The notes under the pieces are model-generated. The model did no database searches. It was not told where the DNA came from and saw only the letters and a program-made list of their open reading frames with translations. Source: Piscinibacter sp. (GTDB lineage Bacteria; Pseudomonadota; Gammaproteobacteria; Burkholderiales; Burkholderiaceae_C). From it: a stretch of 62,758 nt of DNA. How positions within the stretch are numbered: position 1 is the first letter of the stretch; each line of letters begins with the position of its first letter. The stretch is from the NCBI GenBank assembly GCA_017983795.1, contig JAGOAS010000024.1, positions 1-62,758 of the forward strand, in the 5' to 3' direction. The position numbers and the translations under genes are program-made. Positions 27,928 to 39,143 of the stretch are shown here, piece after piece.

Positions 27928-29748
27928 TCACTCCCCCACGCTCTGGGTGATGACCAGCCGCATCGTCGTGCCCTCGGGGCCGCTGCGCAGCACCTGCCAC
28001 TGGCCGCCGTGCAGTTCCATCACGCGCTGCACGATGTGCAGGCCGAGGCCGCGGCGGCGGCCGCGCGCGTCGCGTTGCAGGCGCGGCGGCGCGCTGGCGG
28101 CGAAGTCGGGCAATCGCTCGGCCGGGATGCCGGGGCCGTGGTCCTCGACGTCGAGGATCAGCGCCAGCGGCTCGTCGGAATCCGACACCCGCACCACCAC
28201 CTCCGAGCCCGGCGGGCTGCAGCGCAGCGCGTTGGCCAGCAGGTTGCGCAGCGCCAGGCGCATCAGGCCCGGGTCCATGGTGGCGGTGCGCGTGCCGGTC
28301 TCGCGCAGCATGCGCACGCGCCAGGCCTCGCCGGGCGGCATGTCGGCGATGGCCACCTCGATGAGCGCGTCGATGTCGGTGTCCACGCCCTCGACGCGCC
28401 CGCCGCCCATCAGCAGCGAGGCCACCGCGAGCGTGTTGCCGATGCTCTGCTGCACCTCGTTGAGCACCATCTCGGCGCGGCGCATCGGCTCGGCGGCGCT
28501 GAGCTTGCCGTCGCGCGAGAGCTCGACGGTGGCCGCCTGCAGCGCCGCCGAGGCATTGTTGAGCGGCTGGCGCACCTCGTGGGCCAGCACGTCGAGCATG
28601 TCGCTGCGCTCCTTCAGCTGGGCGAGCGTCTGCTCGCGGGCGCGCTGCAGCTCGTGCATGGCGCGCGCCTCGGCCTCGCGGGCGCGCTCGAGCGCATCCG
28701 ACAGCTCGGCCACCTCGCGGATCGTGCGGTCGGCCGTGCCGTCGCTGCCGCGCACATGCGCCTCGACGGCGCCGCGCAGCTGGCTGCCGAGGCGCCGCGC
28801 GATGTAGAGCGCGCCGGCCACCGCCAGCAGCGCGCACAGCACGCCGGTGACGAGCACGGCCATCATCGAGCCGCGCACCTGGGCGTTCAGCGCGCCGGCC
28901 GGGCGCCCCACCACCACGGTCCAGTTCGCACCCGGCACGCGCGCAACGCTGGTGTAGACCGGCTCGCCTTCCTAGGTGCGCGACTCGAACAGCGGCTCGC
29001 CGCTGTCCAGCCCGGCCTGCAGGCTGGCGGTCGCCTTCTGGCCGATGTAGCGCCCGGCATCGCGCGAGCGCGCGATGATCAGGCGCCGCTGGTCGAGCAC
29101 GGCCGCGGTCCAGTCGGCCGGCCAGGCCTGCTCGTTCAGCCAGGTGCCGATCGCGTCGAGGCGCACCACGGCGCGCAGCACATAGGTGCCGGCCGGCCCC
29201 ATGTCCAGCGGCATGCCGACGCCGACCACGCGCTGGCCGCTCACCTCGCCGGTGACCATGGGCGAGATGACCTGGCGGCCCTGCTCGAGGACGGGCCGCT
29301 GCAGCCCGAGCAACTCGGCGTCGGGGGTGGGCAGCACGGTGCCGAGCGGGCGCAGGGTGTTGAAGGGCTGGCGGCCGGCGGCGTCGACGATGCTGATGCC
29401 GACGATGCGCGGATCCACCTGGGCCACGCGGGCGGCGATCTCGTAGGTGGCGGCCATGTCGCCGCGGCGCACTGCGCCCGCCTGGGCCATGGCGCGCAGC
29501 GCGGCGAATACGCCGTCGATCTGGTGGGCGATCGCGGCGGCGCTGGCTTCGGCGCGGCGCTGCAGGGCGGCGACCGCTTGCGCCTGCTGCTCGCTGATCG
29601 CGCGCTGCACGCTGTAGGCCGAAAAGACCAGCAGCGGCAGCAGCGCGAGCAGGCTCACGCCGGCGATCCAGCTGGCCACGCCCAACCCGAGGCCGGCGCG
29701 GCGCGGTGCGGCGTCAGTGGCGGGAGCGGAGGCGTCGGTGGGCTGCAT
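27928..29748 (-). pseudogene. Cache-type sensor histidine kinase interrupted by an in-frame amber codon
   Basis: One frame of 607 codons reads through from an N-terminal helix and periplasmic Cache-like sensor (codons 1-258), then TAG at 28972-28974, then the rest of the sensor, a second helix, HAMP-like linker, HisKA box (VLAHEVRQPLNN) and HATPase motifs (NLLANAL, DHGPGIP, GLGLHIV). Sequence on both sides of the TAG is typical of one protein. This is a nonsense mutation, a sequencing error or suppressed readthrough. No response regulator gene adjoins it. Confidence 0.85.
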
Positions 29749-29811
29749 GTCCAGGTCGGCGCGCCGCGGGCGGCCGAGCCGGATTGTGAGCCCGCGCCGC
29801 CGGGCGGCGGC

Positions 29812-30636
29812 TCAGCCGCAGCCGATGACGGCCGAGGCGGGCTCGCCCAGCTCGGCGTGCAACGACACCACCGTGCCGATCATGATCAGCGCCGGCGCGC
29901 GCACGTCGTGGGTTCGTGCGATCTCGGGCAGCGTGGCCAGCGTGCCGACGATGGTGCGCTGGCCGGGCAGCGTGGCGCGCTCGATGATGGCCGCCGGCGT
30001 GTCGCCGGCCAGGCCATGCGCCTGCAGCTGCGTGCTGATCACCGGCAGCGTGGCCACGCCCATGTAGATCACCACCGTCTGGCGCGGCCGGGCCAGCTGG
30101 ACCCAGTCGAGATCGACCGTGCGCGCATCGGCCTCGCCGCGCAGGTGGCCGGTGGCCAGCACCAGTGCCTCGGCATGGTCGCGGTGGGTGAGCGGGATGC
30201 CGCTGGCGGCCGCGGCACCCTGCGCCGCGCTGATGCCGGGAATGACATCGAAGGGAATGCCGGCCGCCACCAGGCCCTGCGCCTCCTCGCCGCCGCGGCC
30301 GAAGACGTAGGGGTCGCCGCCCTTCAAGCGCAGCAGCCGGCGCCCGCCCTTGGCCAGGCGCACCATCAGTTCGATGATGCCCTCCTGCGGCAGGCTGTGG
30401 TGGCCGCTGACCTTGCCGACGTAGACACGGTCGGCCGAGGCCGGCACCAGTTCGAGCACGGCCTTGGAGACGAGGTTGTCGTACAGCACCAGCGTGGCGT
30501 TGCGCAGCGCGTTGGCGGCCTTGACGGTGAGCAGATCCGGGTCGCCCGGGCCGGCGCCGACCAGCGTGACGTGCCCGACCCCGCCCGAGGCCGTGTCGTC
30601 GGAACTGAACTGGAGCGGCTCGCTGAGCACGGTCAT
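29812..30636 (-). CDS. cobA: Uroporphyrinogen-III C-methyltransferase
   Basis: A 274-aa SUMT-family enzyme makes precorrin-2 from uroporphyrinogen III, the precursor of siroheme and heme d1. Motifs seen are VGAGPGDPDLLT near the N-terminus, LKGGDPYVFGRG and VIPGISAA. ATG at 30636 is chosen because an in-frame ATG at 30711 overlaps the Dnr-type box. The box and the nearby nir genes suggest the denitrification-dedicated nirE role, although a general siroheme role is also possible. Confidence 0.9.
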   Translation of the reverse strand: MTVLSEPLQFSSDDTASGGVGHVTLVGAGPGDPDLLTVKAANALRNATLVLYDNLVSKAVLELVPASADRVYVGKVSGHHSLPQEGIIELMVRLAKGGRRLLRLKGGDPYVFGRGGEEAQGLVAAGIPFDVIPGISAAQGAAAASGIPLTHRDHAEALVLATGHLRGEADARTVDLDWVQLARPRQTVVIYMGVATLPVISTQLQAHGLAGDTPAAIIERATLPGQRTIVGTLATLPEIARTHDVRAPALIMIGTVVSLHAELGEPASAVIGCG

Positions 30637-30697
30637 GACTTGCTTTCGTGGCGGTCGTTCGATAACCGCATTGCACGGCGGGGCATTCGGCGCCGCC

Positions 30698-30711
30698 TTG
30701 AAGCAGTTCAA
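30698..30711. promoter_or_regulatory. Dnr/FNR-type palindrome upstream of cobA
   Basis: TTGAAGCAGTTCAA has perfect half-sites matching the 1149 and 14018 boxes with a different 4-nt centre. It is centred about 68 nt before the cobA ATG and 34 nt beyond the stop of the regulator gene, so cobA can be induced separately from the regulator. Confidence 0.8.
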
Positions 30712-30744
30712 GACTGCGCACGGCGGCCCGCGTGGCCGCGGGGG

Positions 30745-31443
30745 TCAGCGACCGGGATAGTCGGCCAGGCTCTTGGGGTCGAGGATGTGCACGTCGCGCT
30801 TGTCGATGCGCACCAGGCCGGCGCTCTCCAGCTCGTGCAGCACGCGCGAGAAATATTCCGGCGTCAGCGACAGGCGCGAGGCGATGGTCGCCTTGCTGAC
30901 CGGCAGCGAGACGATCACCACCTCGCCGGTGGCGCAGTCTTCCACCACCTGGTCGCGCAGCAGGTAGCCGATCACGCGCTGCATGCCGCTGTGCAGGGCG
31001 TAGGCCTCGACGTCGTGCACCAGGCCGTGCAGGCGGCGCGAGATGCCGGCCAGCATGCGCATCGCGAAGCGCGGGTCGCGCTCGATCTCGCCGACCACGG
31101 CCTCCTTCTTCACCGTCAGCAGCAGCGTGTCGGTGAGCGCCTGCGCGTTCACGATGTAGGGCTTGCCGGTGAACATCAGCGCCTCGGCGAAGCTGTTGCC
31201 GGGGCCGACCAGCTCGATCACCTTCTCCTGCCCGGCCGGCGACAGCGCATACAGCTTGACCTGGCCGGTGACGGTGACGTGGAACTCCTCGCAGGCCTCG
31301 CCGACGCGGAATACCGTGTCGCCGCGCGACAGCCGCCGCAGCTGGCAGCCGAGCGCGAGCCGCTCCAGCTCGGGGCGGTTCAGGTCGGTGAACAGCGGCA
31401 GCACCGACAAGTAGCGCGGCAGGTCGAAGGTACGTGCTTCCAA
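30745..31443 (-). CDS. dnr: Crp/Fnr-family regulator, Dnr type
   Basis: A 232-aa regulator with an N-terminal cyclic-nucleotide-type sensor domain (about residues 15-130), dimerisation helix and C-terminal winged helix (SKATIASRLSLTPEYFSRVL). No N-terminal FNR-type cysteine cluster is visible, which favours an NO-sensing Dnr/NNR type over O2-sensing FNR. Its position between cobA and norD and the four matching boxes make it the likely activator of the local denitrification genes. Confidence 0.87.
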   Translation of the reverse strand: MEARTFDLPRYLSVLPLFTDLNRPELERLALGCQLRRLSRGDTVFRVGEACEEFHVTVTGQVKLYALSPAGQEKVIELVGPGNSFAEALMFTGKPYIVNAQALTDTLLLTVKKEAVVGEIERDPRFAMRMLAGISRRLHGLVHDVEAYALHSGMQRVIGYLLRDQVVEDCATGEVVIVSLPVSKATIASRLSLTPEYFSRVLHELESAGLVRIDKRDVHILDPKSLADYPGR

Positions 31444-31523
31444 GGGCGATCCGGTTTCGGGCTGGCGCGAGTGTCACTGCGGGCAACAAGCCTGGGCTTG
31501 ATGACCGTCAATCGACACCGCGG

Positions 31524-33341
31524 TCAGCGAGTGAGCCGAGCGTACACCGAGGCCAGCCGGGCCGGCAGTTCGGCCGGCCGGCGCACCTGCGCCCAGCCGC
31601 CGCGGCCGAACAGGTGCGGCAGGTACTCGTGCGCCTCCTCGTCGATCGACAGGCAGAAGGGCAGCAGCCCGGCCTCGCGCGCCTCGTGCACGGCGTGGCA
31701 CGTGTCCTCCAGGCCCCAGCGGCCTTCGTAGACGTCCAGGTCGTTGGGCTTGCCGTCGGTGAGGATGAGCAGCAGCCGCTGCCGTTCGGGCCGCAGCGCG
31801 AGGCGCTGGGTCGCATGGCGAAGCGCCGCGCCCATGCGCGTGTAGTAGCCGGGCTTGATGGCGCCGACGCGGGCCTGCGCCTCGCGGCTCCAGGCCTCGT
31901 CGAAGCCCTTGAGGTGCTGCATGCGCACGTGCTGGCGGCGCACCGAGCTGAAGCCGAGCATCTCGAAGGCGTCGCCGGTGCCCTCGAGCGCCTCGCCGAA
32001 GACGTAGAGCGCGTCGCGGATCACGTCGATCACGCGGGCATCGTTGTCGACGTGCGCGTCGGTGGACAGCGACAGATCGGCCAGCAGCAGCGTGGCGAAG
32101 CTGCGCTCGCCGCGCGTGCGGCGCGCGAAGACCAGCGGGTCGCGCGGCGTGGCGCTCGCGGCATCGTCCTCGCCCGCGTCGGCGGCATGGCGCACCCAGG
32201 CGTCGAGGTCGATCGCCTCGCCATCGGCGCAGCGGCGCTGCCAGCGCGGCGCGGCGCGCAGCACCTCGAGGCGGCGCCGCACCTGGCGCGCGGTGCGGCG
32301 CAGCGCCAGCCCCGGCGCGAAGGGCGTACCGGGCTGCGCCATCAGCGTGACGACGCGGCAGTGGTCGGGCTCGAGCTTCTGGCGCTTCCAGTTCCACTCG
32401 GGCAGGGTCTCGCCCTCGGCGATGGCAACGTCGTCGACGCTGGCGCTGGGCAGGTCGAGATCGAACTTGATGCGTGCCGCGCCGGCCTGGCCGTCGCGCG
32501 TGATGGCGAGCTGCTCCATGTCGTCGGCGGCGCGCTGCGCGTTGCCGTCGTCCTCGTCGTCGGTGGCGCGATCCAGCGGCACATGCTCGGCCCAGCTCAT
32601 CAGTTGCTCGGTCTTGGAGGGCAGCAGCAGCGGGGCGCGCTTGTCCTTCTGCGGCTCGACGCGGCGCGTGCGGCGGCGCGTGTCGCTGCGCGGCGCCGCC
32701 GCGTTGCTGGTCTCGCGTGTGGCGTCGTCGCTGGCGGCGGTGGCATCACCCGCCGACGCGGGCAGCGCTTCCAGCCACACCCACACCGGCGCCACCTCGT
32801 GCGCGGCGATGGCCGCGTGCGGCACGGATTCATCGCGCAATGCGGCTCGAACCGCCGCCTCGGCGCCTTGCTCCGGGCCGGGCCGCTGCGCGAGCTGCGC
32901 ATCGCGCAGGCGCTGCCAGCGCGCGCGCAGGCCCGGGCAGCGCTGCAGCACGCGCGCGGTGGCGGCACGGTTGCCGGCGATCCAGTCGCCCGGCCCCTCG
33001 TGCGCCGCGGCCAGCGCGGCCAGCCACAGGTAGAGATCGCGATTGAGCGCCTTGTCGTCGAATACCGCGATCACGGGCGGCAGCGCCAGCGTGTCGGCAT
33101 CGAGCTTGGCGGTGGCGGCGCGCCGGCCGCTGCCAGCGATTTTTTGCAGCCAGCCGCGCGAGCCGCCGGCACGCGATTCGCCGGCAGGAACGACACGCAC
33201 GCCATGCCCGCCGCCGACGGCGTGGAACAGCATCGCGGCGGCCGCCTTCACTTCGGCGAGCGCCACCGCCTGTGCCGGAAAGCTGCGATCGGCCGCGCGC
33301 GTGATCCAGCGGTGCCAGCGTTCGCCGATCCACTCTTCCAT
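31524..33341 (-). CDS. norD: NO reductase activation protein NorD
   Basis: A 605-aa cytosolic protein with a C-terminal von Willebrand A domain (MIDAS-like DLSLSTDAHV followed by LLILTDGKPND). NorD works with the AAA+ protein NorQ to insert the non-heme iron into NorB. It is the last gene of the nor operon, 3 nt after the polyferredoxin gene. A charged, low-complexity linker spans about residues 190-260. Confidence 0.92.
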   Translation of the reverse strand: MEEWIGERWHRWITRAADRSFPAQAVALAEVKAAAAMLFHAVGGGHGVRVVPAGESRAGGSRGWLQKIAGSGRRAATAKLDADTLALPPVIAVFDDKALNRDLYLWLAALAAAHEGPGDWIAGNRAATARVLQRCPGLRARWQRLRDAQLAQRPGPEQGAEAAVRAALRDESVPHAAIAAHEVAPVWVWLEALPASAGDATAASDDATRETSNAAAPRSDTRRRTRRVEPQKDKRAPLLLPSKTEQLMSWAEHVPLDRATDDEDDGNAQRAADDMEQLAITRDGQAGAARIKFDLDLPSASVDDVAIAEGETLPEWNWKRQKLEPDHCRVVTLMAQPGTPFAPGLALRRTARQVRRRLEVLRAAPRWQRRCADGEAIDLDAWVRHAADAGEDDAASATPRDPLVFARRTRGERSFATLLLADLSLSTDAHVDNDARVIDVIRDALYVFGEALEGTGDAFEMLGFSSVRRQHVRMQHLKGFDEAWSREAQARVGAIKPGYYTRMGAALRHATQRLALRPERQRLLLILTDGKPNDLDVYEGRWGLEDTCHAVHEAREAGLLPFCLSIDEEAHEYLPHLFGRGGWAQVRRPAELPARLASVYARLTR

Positions 33342-33344
33342 GGC

Positions 33345-34334
33345 TCAGCCCCGGTCCTCGCGGCGTTGGCGCAAGGTCTCGCGCACCGCGTCGAGCCCGA
33401 CCTTCCATTCGAGGTTGGGGCTGCGGCCCTGCGCGTCGTGCGAGCTCTCGCACTCGGTGAGGCACTGGCCGCACTGCACGCAGGAGAACATCATGCGCTT
33501 GATGTTGCGCGGGTTCAGGCGCATCGGGCAGGCCGTGTCGCAGGCCGAGCCCTGCGGCGAGTTGGCGGTGCTGCAGCTGCGGCAGTCGCGCGCGCGCTCG
33601 CGGTCGAAGGCCACCACCAGGCCCTTGGGGTTGGCCATCCAGGCCAGGCTCTGGAACAGGCCCACGGCGCAGCCGAAGCGGCAGAACAGATGCCGCGCGA
33701 ACATGAATTCGAGCGTGAACACCACGCTGCCGATGACGATGAAGCGCGCCTGGTTGGGCGTCAGCGTGCCGCCGACCAGGTTGCTCCAGATCTCGCGCGG
33801 CGGCAGCAGGTAGCTCAGCAGCGTGATCGCCCACAGGAAGCCGAAGATCGCGCAGGAGAGGAAGAAGGCCGGCCACCAGCGGCGGTCGGGTTGCTGGCCG
33901 GCGCGCAGCGTGCGCTGCCGATCCCAGAAGCTGAGCTTGCCGCTGGCGCGCTGCAGCAGCGAATTGAGCGACTCGACCAGCGAGAAATGCGGGCACAGCC
34001 AGCCGCAGTAGAGGCGGCCGTAGCGGTAGGCCACCGTCATGAAGGCGACCACCAGCAGCACGCCGGGCAGGATGGCGCGCAGCACGATGTTCAGCGCCAC
34101 CTGCGTGGCGCCGATGCGATGCTGCGTGAACTCGTCGATGCCGAGCGACCAGCGATGGCCCAGCACCCACAGCTGCGCCTCGTTGAGATCGAAGCGCAGC
34201 AGGTCGAGTGCGGGCGCGAGCAGGAAGAGCGCGAAGAAGCCGATCTGCAGGGCACGGCGCAAGCGCTGCAGGCGCGCCATGCGCTGCGCCTGCGGCGAAT
34301 CATTCACCGCCAGCGCGAAGGCGCGTTCAGTCAT
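33345..34334 (-). CDS. Polyferredoxin membrane protein inside the nor operon
   Basis: A 329-aa NapH/CcoG-like membrane protein has several helices, cytoplasmic motifs CGWLCP and CRFGC, and C-terminal ferredoxin-type cysteine groups (CRSCS...CDTACP and CVQCGQCLTECE). It overlaps norQ by 8 nt and is 3 nt from norD, so it is made with the NorQD machinery. It may supply electrons or assist metal insertion or reactivation of NorB; this is inferred from position. Confidence 0.83.
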   Translation of the reverse strand: MTERAFALAVNDSPQAQRMARLQRLRRALQIGFFALFLLAPALDLLRFDLNEAQLWVLGHRWSLGIDEFTQHRIGATQVALNIVLRAILPGVLLVVAFMTVAYRYGRLYCGWLCPHFSLVESLNSLLQRASGKLSFWDRQRTLRAGQQPDRRWWPAFFLSCAIFGFLWAITLLSYLLPPREIWSNLVGGTLTPNQARFIVIGSVVFTLEFMFARHLFCRFGCAVGLFQSLAWMANPKGLVVAFDRERARDCRSCSTANSPQGSACDTACPMRLNPRNIKRMMFSCVQCGQCLTECESSHDAQGRSPNLEWKVGLDAVRETLRQRREDRG

Positions 34335-35136
34335 CGCCGATCACGGCCCCCACCACTTCGGCCAGCGCACGCGCGGTGTCGGCGTCGTCGGTGAGCGCGT
34401 CCACGATGGCCGCGTGGCAGGCCTCGCGCAGCGCCAGCCCGCCGGCGGCCAGGCGCGCGGCCATCACCAGCAGCCGCGTGCTGGCGGTCTCTTCGAGGTC
34501 GTGGTCGGTCAGGCGGCGCAGCGCCTGGGCCAGCGCCACCAGGCGCGCCGCGACGGCCGCGCTGCAGCCGCTCTCGGCCTCGACGATGGCACGTTCCACC
34601 GCCGCTTGCGGGTAGCCCAGCGTGAGCGCCACGAAGCGCTGGCGCGTGCTCGGCTTCAGGCCCTTGAGCAGGTTCTGGTAGCCGGGGTTGTAGGAGATCA
34701 CCAGCATGAAGCCGGGCGCGGCGGCGATCAGCTCGCCGGTGCGCTCGATCGGCAGCATCCGCCGGTCGTCGGCCAGCGGGTGCAGCACGACCGTCGTGTC
34801 CTTGCGCGCCTCCACCACCTCGTCGAGGTAGCAGATGGCGCCCTCGCGCACCGCACGCGTCAGCGGGCCGTCGCACCACACGGTGTCGCCGCCGGCGATC
34901 AGGTGGCGGCCGACCAGGTCGGCCGCGCTCAGATCGTCGTGGCAGCTCACGGTGATGAGCGGCCGGCCCAGACGCGCCGCCATGTGCTCGACGAAGCGCG
35001 TCTTGCCGCAGCCCGTCGGCCCCTTGATCAGCAGCGGCAGGCGGGCGGCGTGGGCGCGCTCGAAGAGCGCGCATTCCCCGCCCTGGGCAGCGTAGTACGG
35101 CAGCGCCGCCAGCTGCCGGGCACTGGCCATTTCCAT
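34327..35136 (-). CDS. norQ: AAA+ chaperone NorQ
   Basis: A 269-aa MoxR/CbbQ-type ATPase with Walker A GPTGCGKT (39-46) and Walker B ICYLDEV (D105/E106). With NorD it activates cytochrome c-dependent NO reductase. ATG at 35136 is taken over the adjacent GTG at 35139. It is separated from norB by 16 nt. Confidence 0.92.
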   Translation of the reverse strand: MEMASARQLAALPYYAAQGGECALFERAHAARLPLLIKGPTGCGKTRFVEHMAARLGRPLITVSCHDDLSAADLVGRHLIAGGDTVWCDGPLTRAVREGAICYLDEVVEARKDTTVVLHPLADDRRMLPIERTGELIAAAPGFMLVISYNPGYQNLLKGLKPSTRQRFVALTLGYPQAAVERAIVEAESGCSAAVAARLVALAQALRRLTDHDLEETASTRLLVMAARLAAGGLALREACHAAIVDALTDDADTARALAEVVGAVIGDD

Positions 35137-35152
35137 CACGTCACCTTCGGGC

Positions 35153-37013
<1,861 letters not shown>

Positions 37014-37070
37014 GGGAAACCTCCGCTTGTTATCGACCCCCATAGCCTACTGATTTGCTCGGGAATTTCC

Positions 37071-37084
37071 TTGAACTTGATCAA
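37071..37084. promoter_or_regulatory. Dnr/FNR-type palindrome upstream of norC
   Basis: TTGAACTTGATCAA is centred about 64 nt before the norC ATG. One half-site equals those of the other three boxes; the right half is ATCAA, as in the FNR consensus, so the site may bind FNR as well as Dnr. Confidence 0.82.
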
Positions 37085-37130
37085 GGACACACCCCCAGCA
37101 GGGAAACGGCGCTTCGAAACTTGCTTCGGA

Positions 37131-37808
37131 TCAAGTCAGAGCAGGCTGCAGGGCGCGCTGCCCGCTGGGCGTCAGCGCCAGCGCGCGGCCCTCGCCGCGC
37201 TCGAGCCAGCCGCGCGCGAGGCAGTGGGCCAACCACTCGTCGGCGAGTTGGCCGGCGAGGTGGTCGCGCCGCTCCGACCAGTCCATGCAGGCATAGGCGT
37301 AGCGGCGACTGCCACTGGGCGCGGCCGGATCGAAGCCGAAGCTGCCGAACCAGGCACGGCCGGCCTCGGTGAGCGCGAAGCCATCGGCCTCGGGGCGCAG
37401 GCCGCGCTGCGCGAGCAGCGCCTCGAACAGGCCCACGCCGAGGCGGCCGGCCAGATGCCCGTAGCAGCAGCGCGCCTCGCGCAGCCGCGCACGCTCGGGG
37501 CGCTGCCAGGCGGCTTCGCGCGCGTCGGCCTCGGCCACCAGGGCCAGCGCCTCCAGCGCGTGCGCCACCGCCGGGCTGGCGAGGCGGTAGTAGCGGTGCC
37601 GGCCGCGCGGCTCGCAGCTCACGAAGCCGGCCTCGCGCAGCTGCGCGAGGTGGCCGCTCGCGGTGGCCGGCGTCACCGAGGCCACAGCGGCGAGCTCGCC
37701 CGCCGTGGCCGCCTCGCCGGAGAGCAGCCGGGCCAGCATGCGCGAACGCGCCGCGTCGGCCACCATGGCGGCGGCGCGGGCAAGGCGGGGTTCGTGGTCG
37801 CGCGGCAT
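37131..37808 (-). CDS. ArsR-like winged-helix regulator
   Basis: A 225-aa regulator has an N-terminal winged helix (AATAGELAAVASVTPATASGHLAQL, split here by position: about residues 33-57) and a long C-terminal domain with scattered cysteines (CC at about 113-114). It is roughly twice the length of minimal ArsR repressors. Its 3' end reaches toward the norC control region. No target is evident. Confidence 0.75.
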   Translation of the reverse strand: MPRDHEPRLARAAAMVADAARSRMLARLLSGEAATAGELAAVASVTPATASGHLAQLREAGFVSCEPRGRHRYYRLASPAVAHALEALALVAEADAREAAWQRPERARLREARCCYGHLAGRLGVGLFEALLAQRGLRPEADGFALTEAGRAWFGSFGFDPAAPSGSRRYAYACMDWSERRDHLAGQLADEWLAHCLARGWLERGEGRALALTPSGQRALQPALT

Positions 37809-37876
37809 CGTGGATGCAGGCTAGCACCGCGCGGCGTGCGCCGGCGGCACGACGCTTCGGTGCAGGCCGAAGCCTC

Positions 37877-38037
37877 AGAAGGTGTGAATGAGCCCGGCGT
37901 GCCCGAGCGGGCCGCCAGATTGCGCCCAATCGAGGCGCAAAGCGCAGCCATAGCTCGGGCTATGGCGAGCATTTGCAACGAAGAGTGGGCGCGATATGGC
38001 GGAACGAGCGGGCATGGTGGGTTCGTTCACACCTTCT
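37877..38037. repeat. Structured intergenic element C: long hairpin sharing the core of element B
   Basis: Ends 37877-37888 (AGAAGGTGTGAA) and 38026-38037 are perfect inverted copies, and imperfect pairing continues inward. A second stem pairs CCGCCAGATTGCGCCCA with the region near 37985-38003. The centre has the CCCAATCGAGGCGCAAAGC and GGCGAGCATTTGCAACG blocks shared with 26128-26396, around a CCATAG/CTATGG hairpin. It starts at the stop codon of the downstream lipoprotein gene. Confidence 0.85.
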
Positions 38038-39143
38038 CAGCCCTCGCGCGGCGCCCCGATGCGCTCCAGGCAGCGCCGATGCCGCTCGTCGACGCGGCGC
38101 GCGAACCATTCGGTGGTCAGCTTGCGCGTGATCTTCGGGCTGTGCAGCTCGATGCGCGGCAGGGCGGCGCGCGGCAGCGTGCGGCGGTCGAGCTGCTCGG
38201 CGTAGGCGAATACGCGCTCGTGCAGCGCCGTCTTCTCGAAGCCCGCGCCCTCGCCCTTGCCCAGATCGCGGCGGATCGACGCCTCCGAGAGGCCGAGGCG
38301 CCCGGCCAGCGACAAGGCCGCGCGCTCGGTTTCGCCGCGCTGCGCGCCGCCCGGCGTGATCAGGTCGCCGTCGGGCGTGACCGGCAGGCCCGAGGCAACG
38401 GCCAGCGCATTCTGGAAAGCGGCATTGCGGCTCGCCCAGCGGCCGGCGTTGAAGTCGGCGAAGCGGTAGATCGCCTGCTCGTAGGGCGCCTCGTAGCCGA
38501 GCAGGTGCGCCGCGCCGAAGTACAGCCCGCCGCGGCGCGTGAACACCTCGCGCCGCACCGACTCGCGCAGCTCGTAGGGATAGGGCCGCTGCTTCGCCTG
38601 CGCCTCGGCGAAGGCGATGCTCACCTGCATCGGCCCGCCGGTGCGCACCGGGTTGCGATCGGCGAGAAAGGTCTTGCCCAGCGGCACCATGGCGATGAAA
38701 TCCTCGAATACCTCGCTGAGCTGGCGCTCGGTCTTCACCGCATCGATGCGCTCGGCGTAGCTGCGCCCGCCGCTGGACGGCAGCGCCAGCGCGCCGCGCA
38801 CAGCGAACATCGGCACGCCCGCCGCATCGGCGCGGCGCTCGATCTCCTTCCAGGCGATCGCACCGAGCCCGGGCACGGCCGGGTCGGCGCGATAGCCCGA
38901 TTCCTGCTCGGCCACCGCCATCACCGCGCACAGGTTCTCGGCGGTCGAGGGCAGCTCCTGCGCTGCCAGCGCCGCGTGGATGTCGGCGGCCCAGCCCTCG
39001 CGGTCGGCCAGGCCGGCGGGCAGCACGCGCAGGATGGCGGCGCGCGCCTCGGTCGGCCCCAGGCCCTGCGGTGCCGTCGGCGGCAGCGCGCAGCCGGCCA
39101 GCAGCAAGGCCGTTGCCAGCGCGGCGAGGCCGGGTGCCCTCAT
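38037..39143 (-). CDS. DUF1615-family lipoprotein
   Basis: A 368-aa exported protein has a lipoprotein signal with LLAGC (about residues 14-18) and a body matching the DUF1615 family, with a lysozyme-like feel around AVAEQESGYRADP. Function is unknown. Its start overlaps the upstream reductase stop (ATGA), and its stop lies in the arm of element C. Confidence 0.75.
   Translation of the reverse strand: MRAPGLAALATALLLAGCALPPTAPQGLGPTEARAAILRVLPAGLADREGWAADIHAALAAQELPSTAENLCAVMAVAEQESGYRADPAVPGLGAIAWKEIERRADAAGVPMFAVRGALALPSSGGRSYAERIDAVKTERQLSEVFEDFIAMVPLGKTFLADRNPVRTGGPMQVSIAFAEAQAKQRPYPYELRESVRREVFTRRGGLYFGAAHLLGYEAPYEQAIYRFADFNAGRWASRNAAFQNALAVASGLPVTPDGDLITPGGAQRGETERAALSLAGRLGLSEASIRRDLGKGEGAGFEKTALHERVFAYAEQLDRRTLPRAALPRIELHSPKITRKLTTEWFARRVDERHRRCLERIGAPREG

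Noticed and set aside
34327-35139. GTG at 35139 as the norQ start
   Set aside because: An ATG follows immediately at 35136, which is more likely.
37121-37134. A fifth possible FNR/Dnr site, TTGCTTCGGATCAA
   Set aside because: Only the right half-site matches; the left half is TTGCT, and it overlaps the end of the ArsR-like gene, so it was not listed.
37877-38037. Interpreting the hairpin repeats as CRISPR arrays
   Set aside because: There are no regularly spaced direct repeats with unique spacers and no cas genes.
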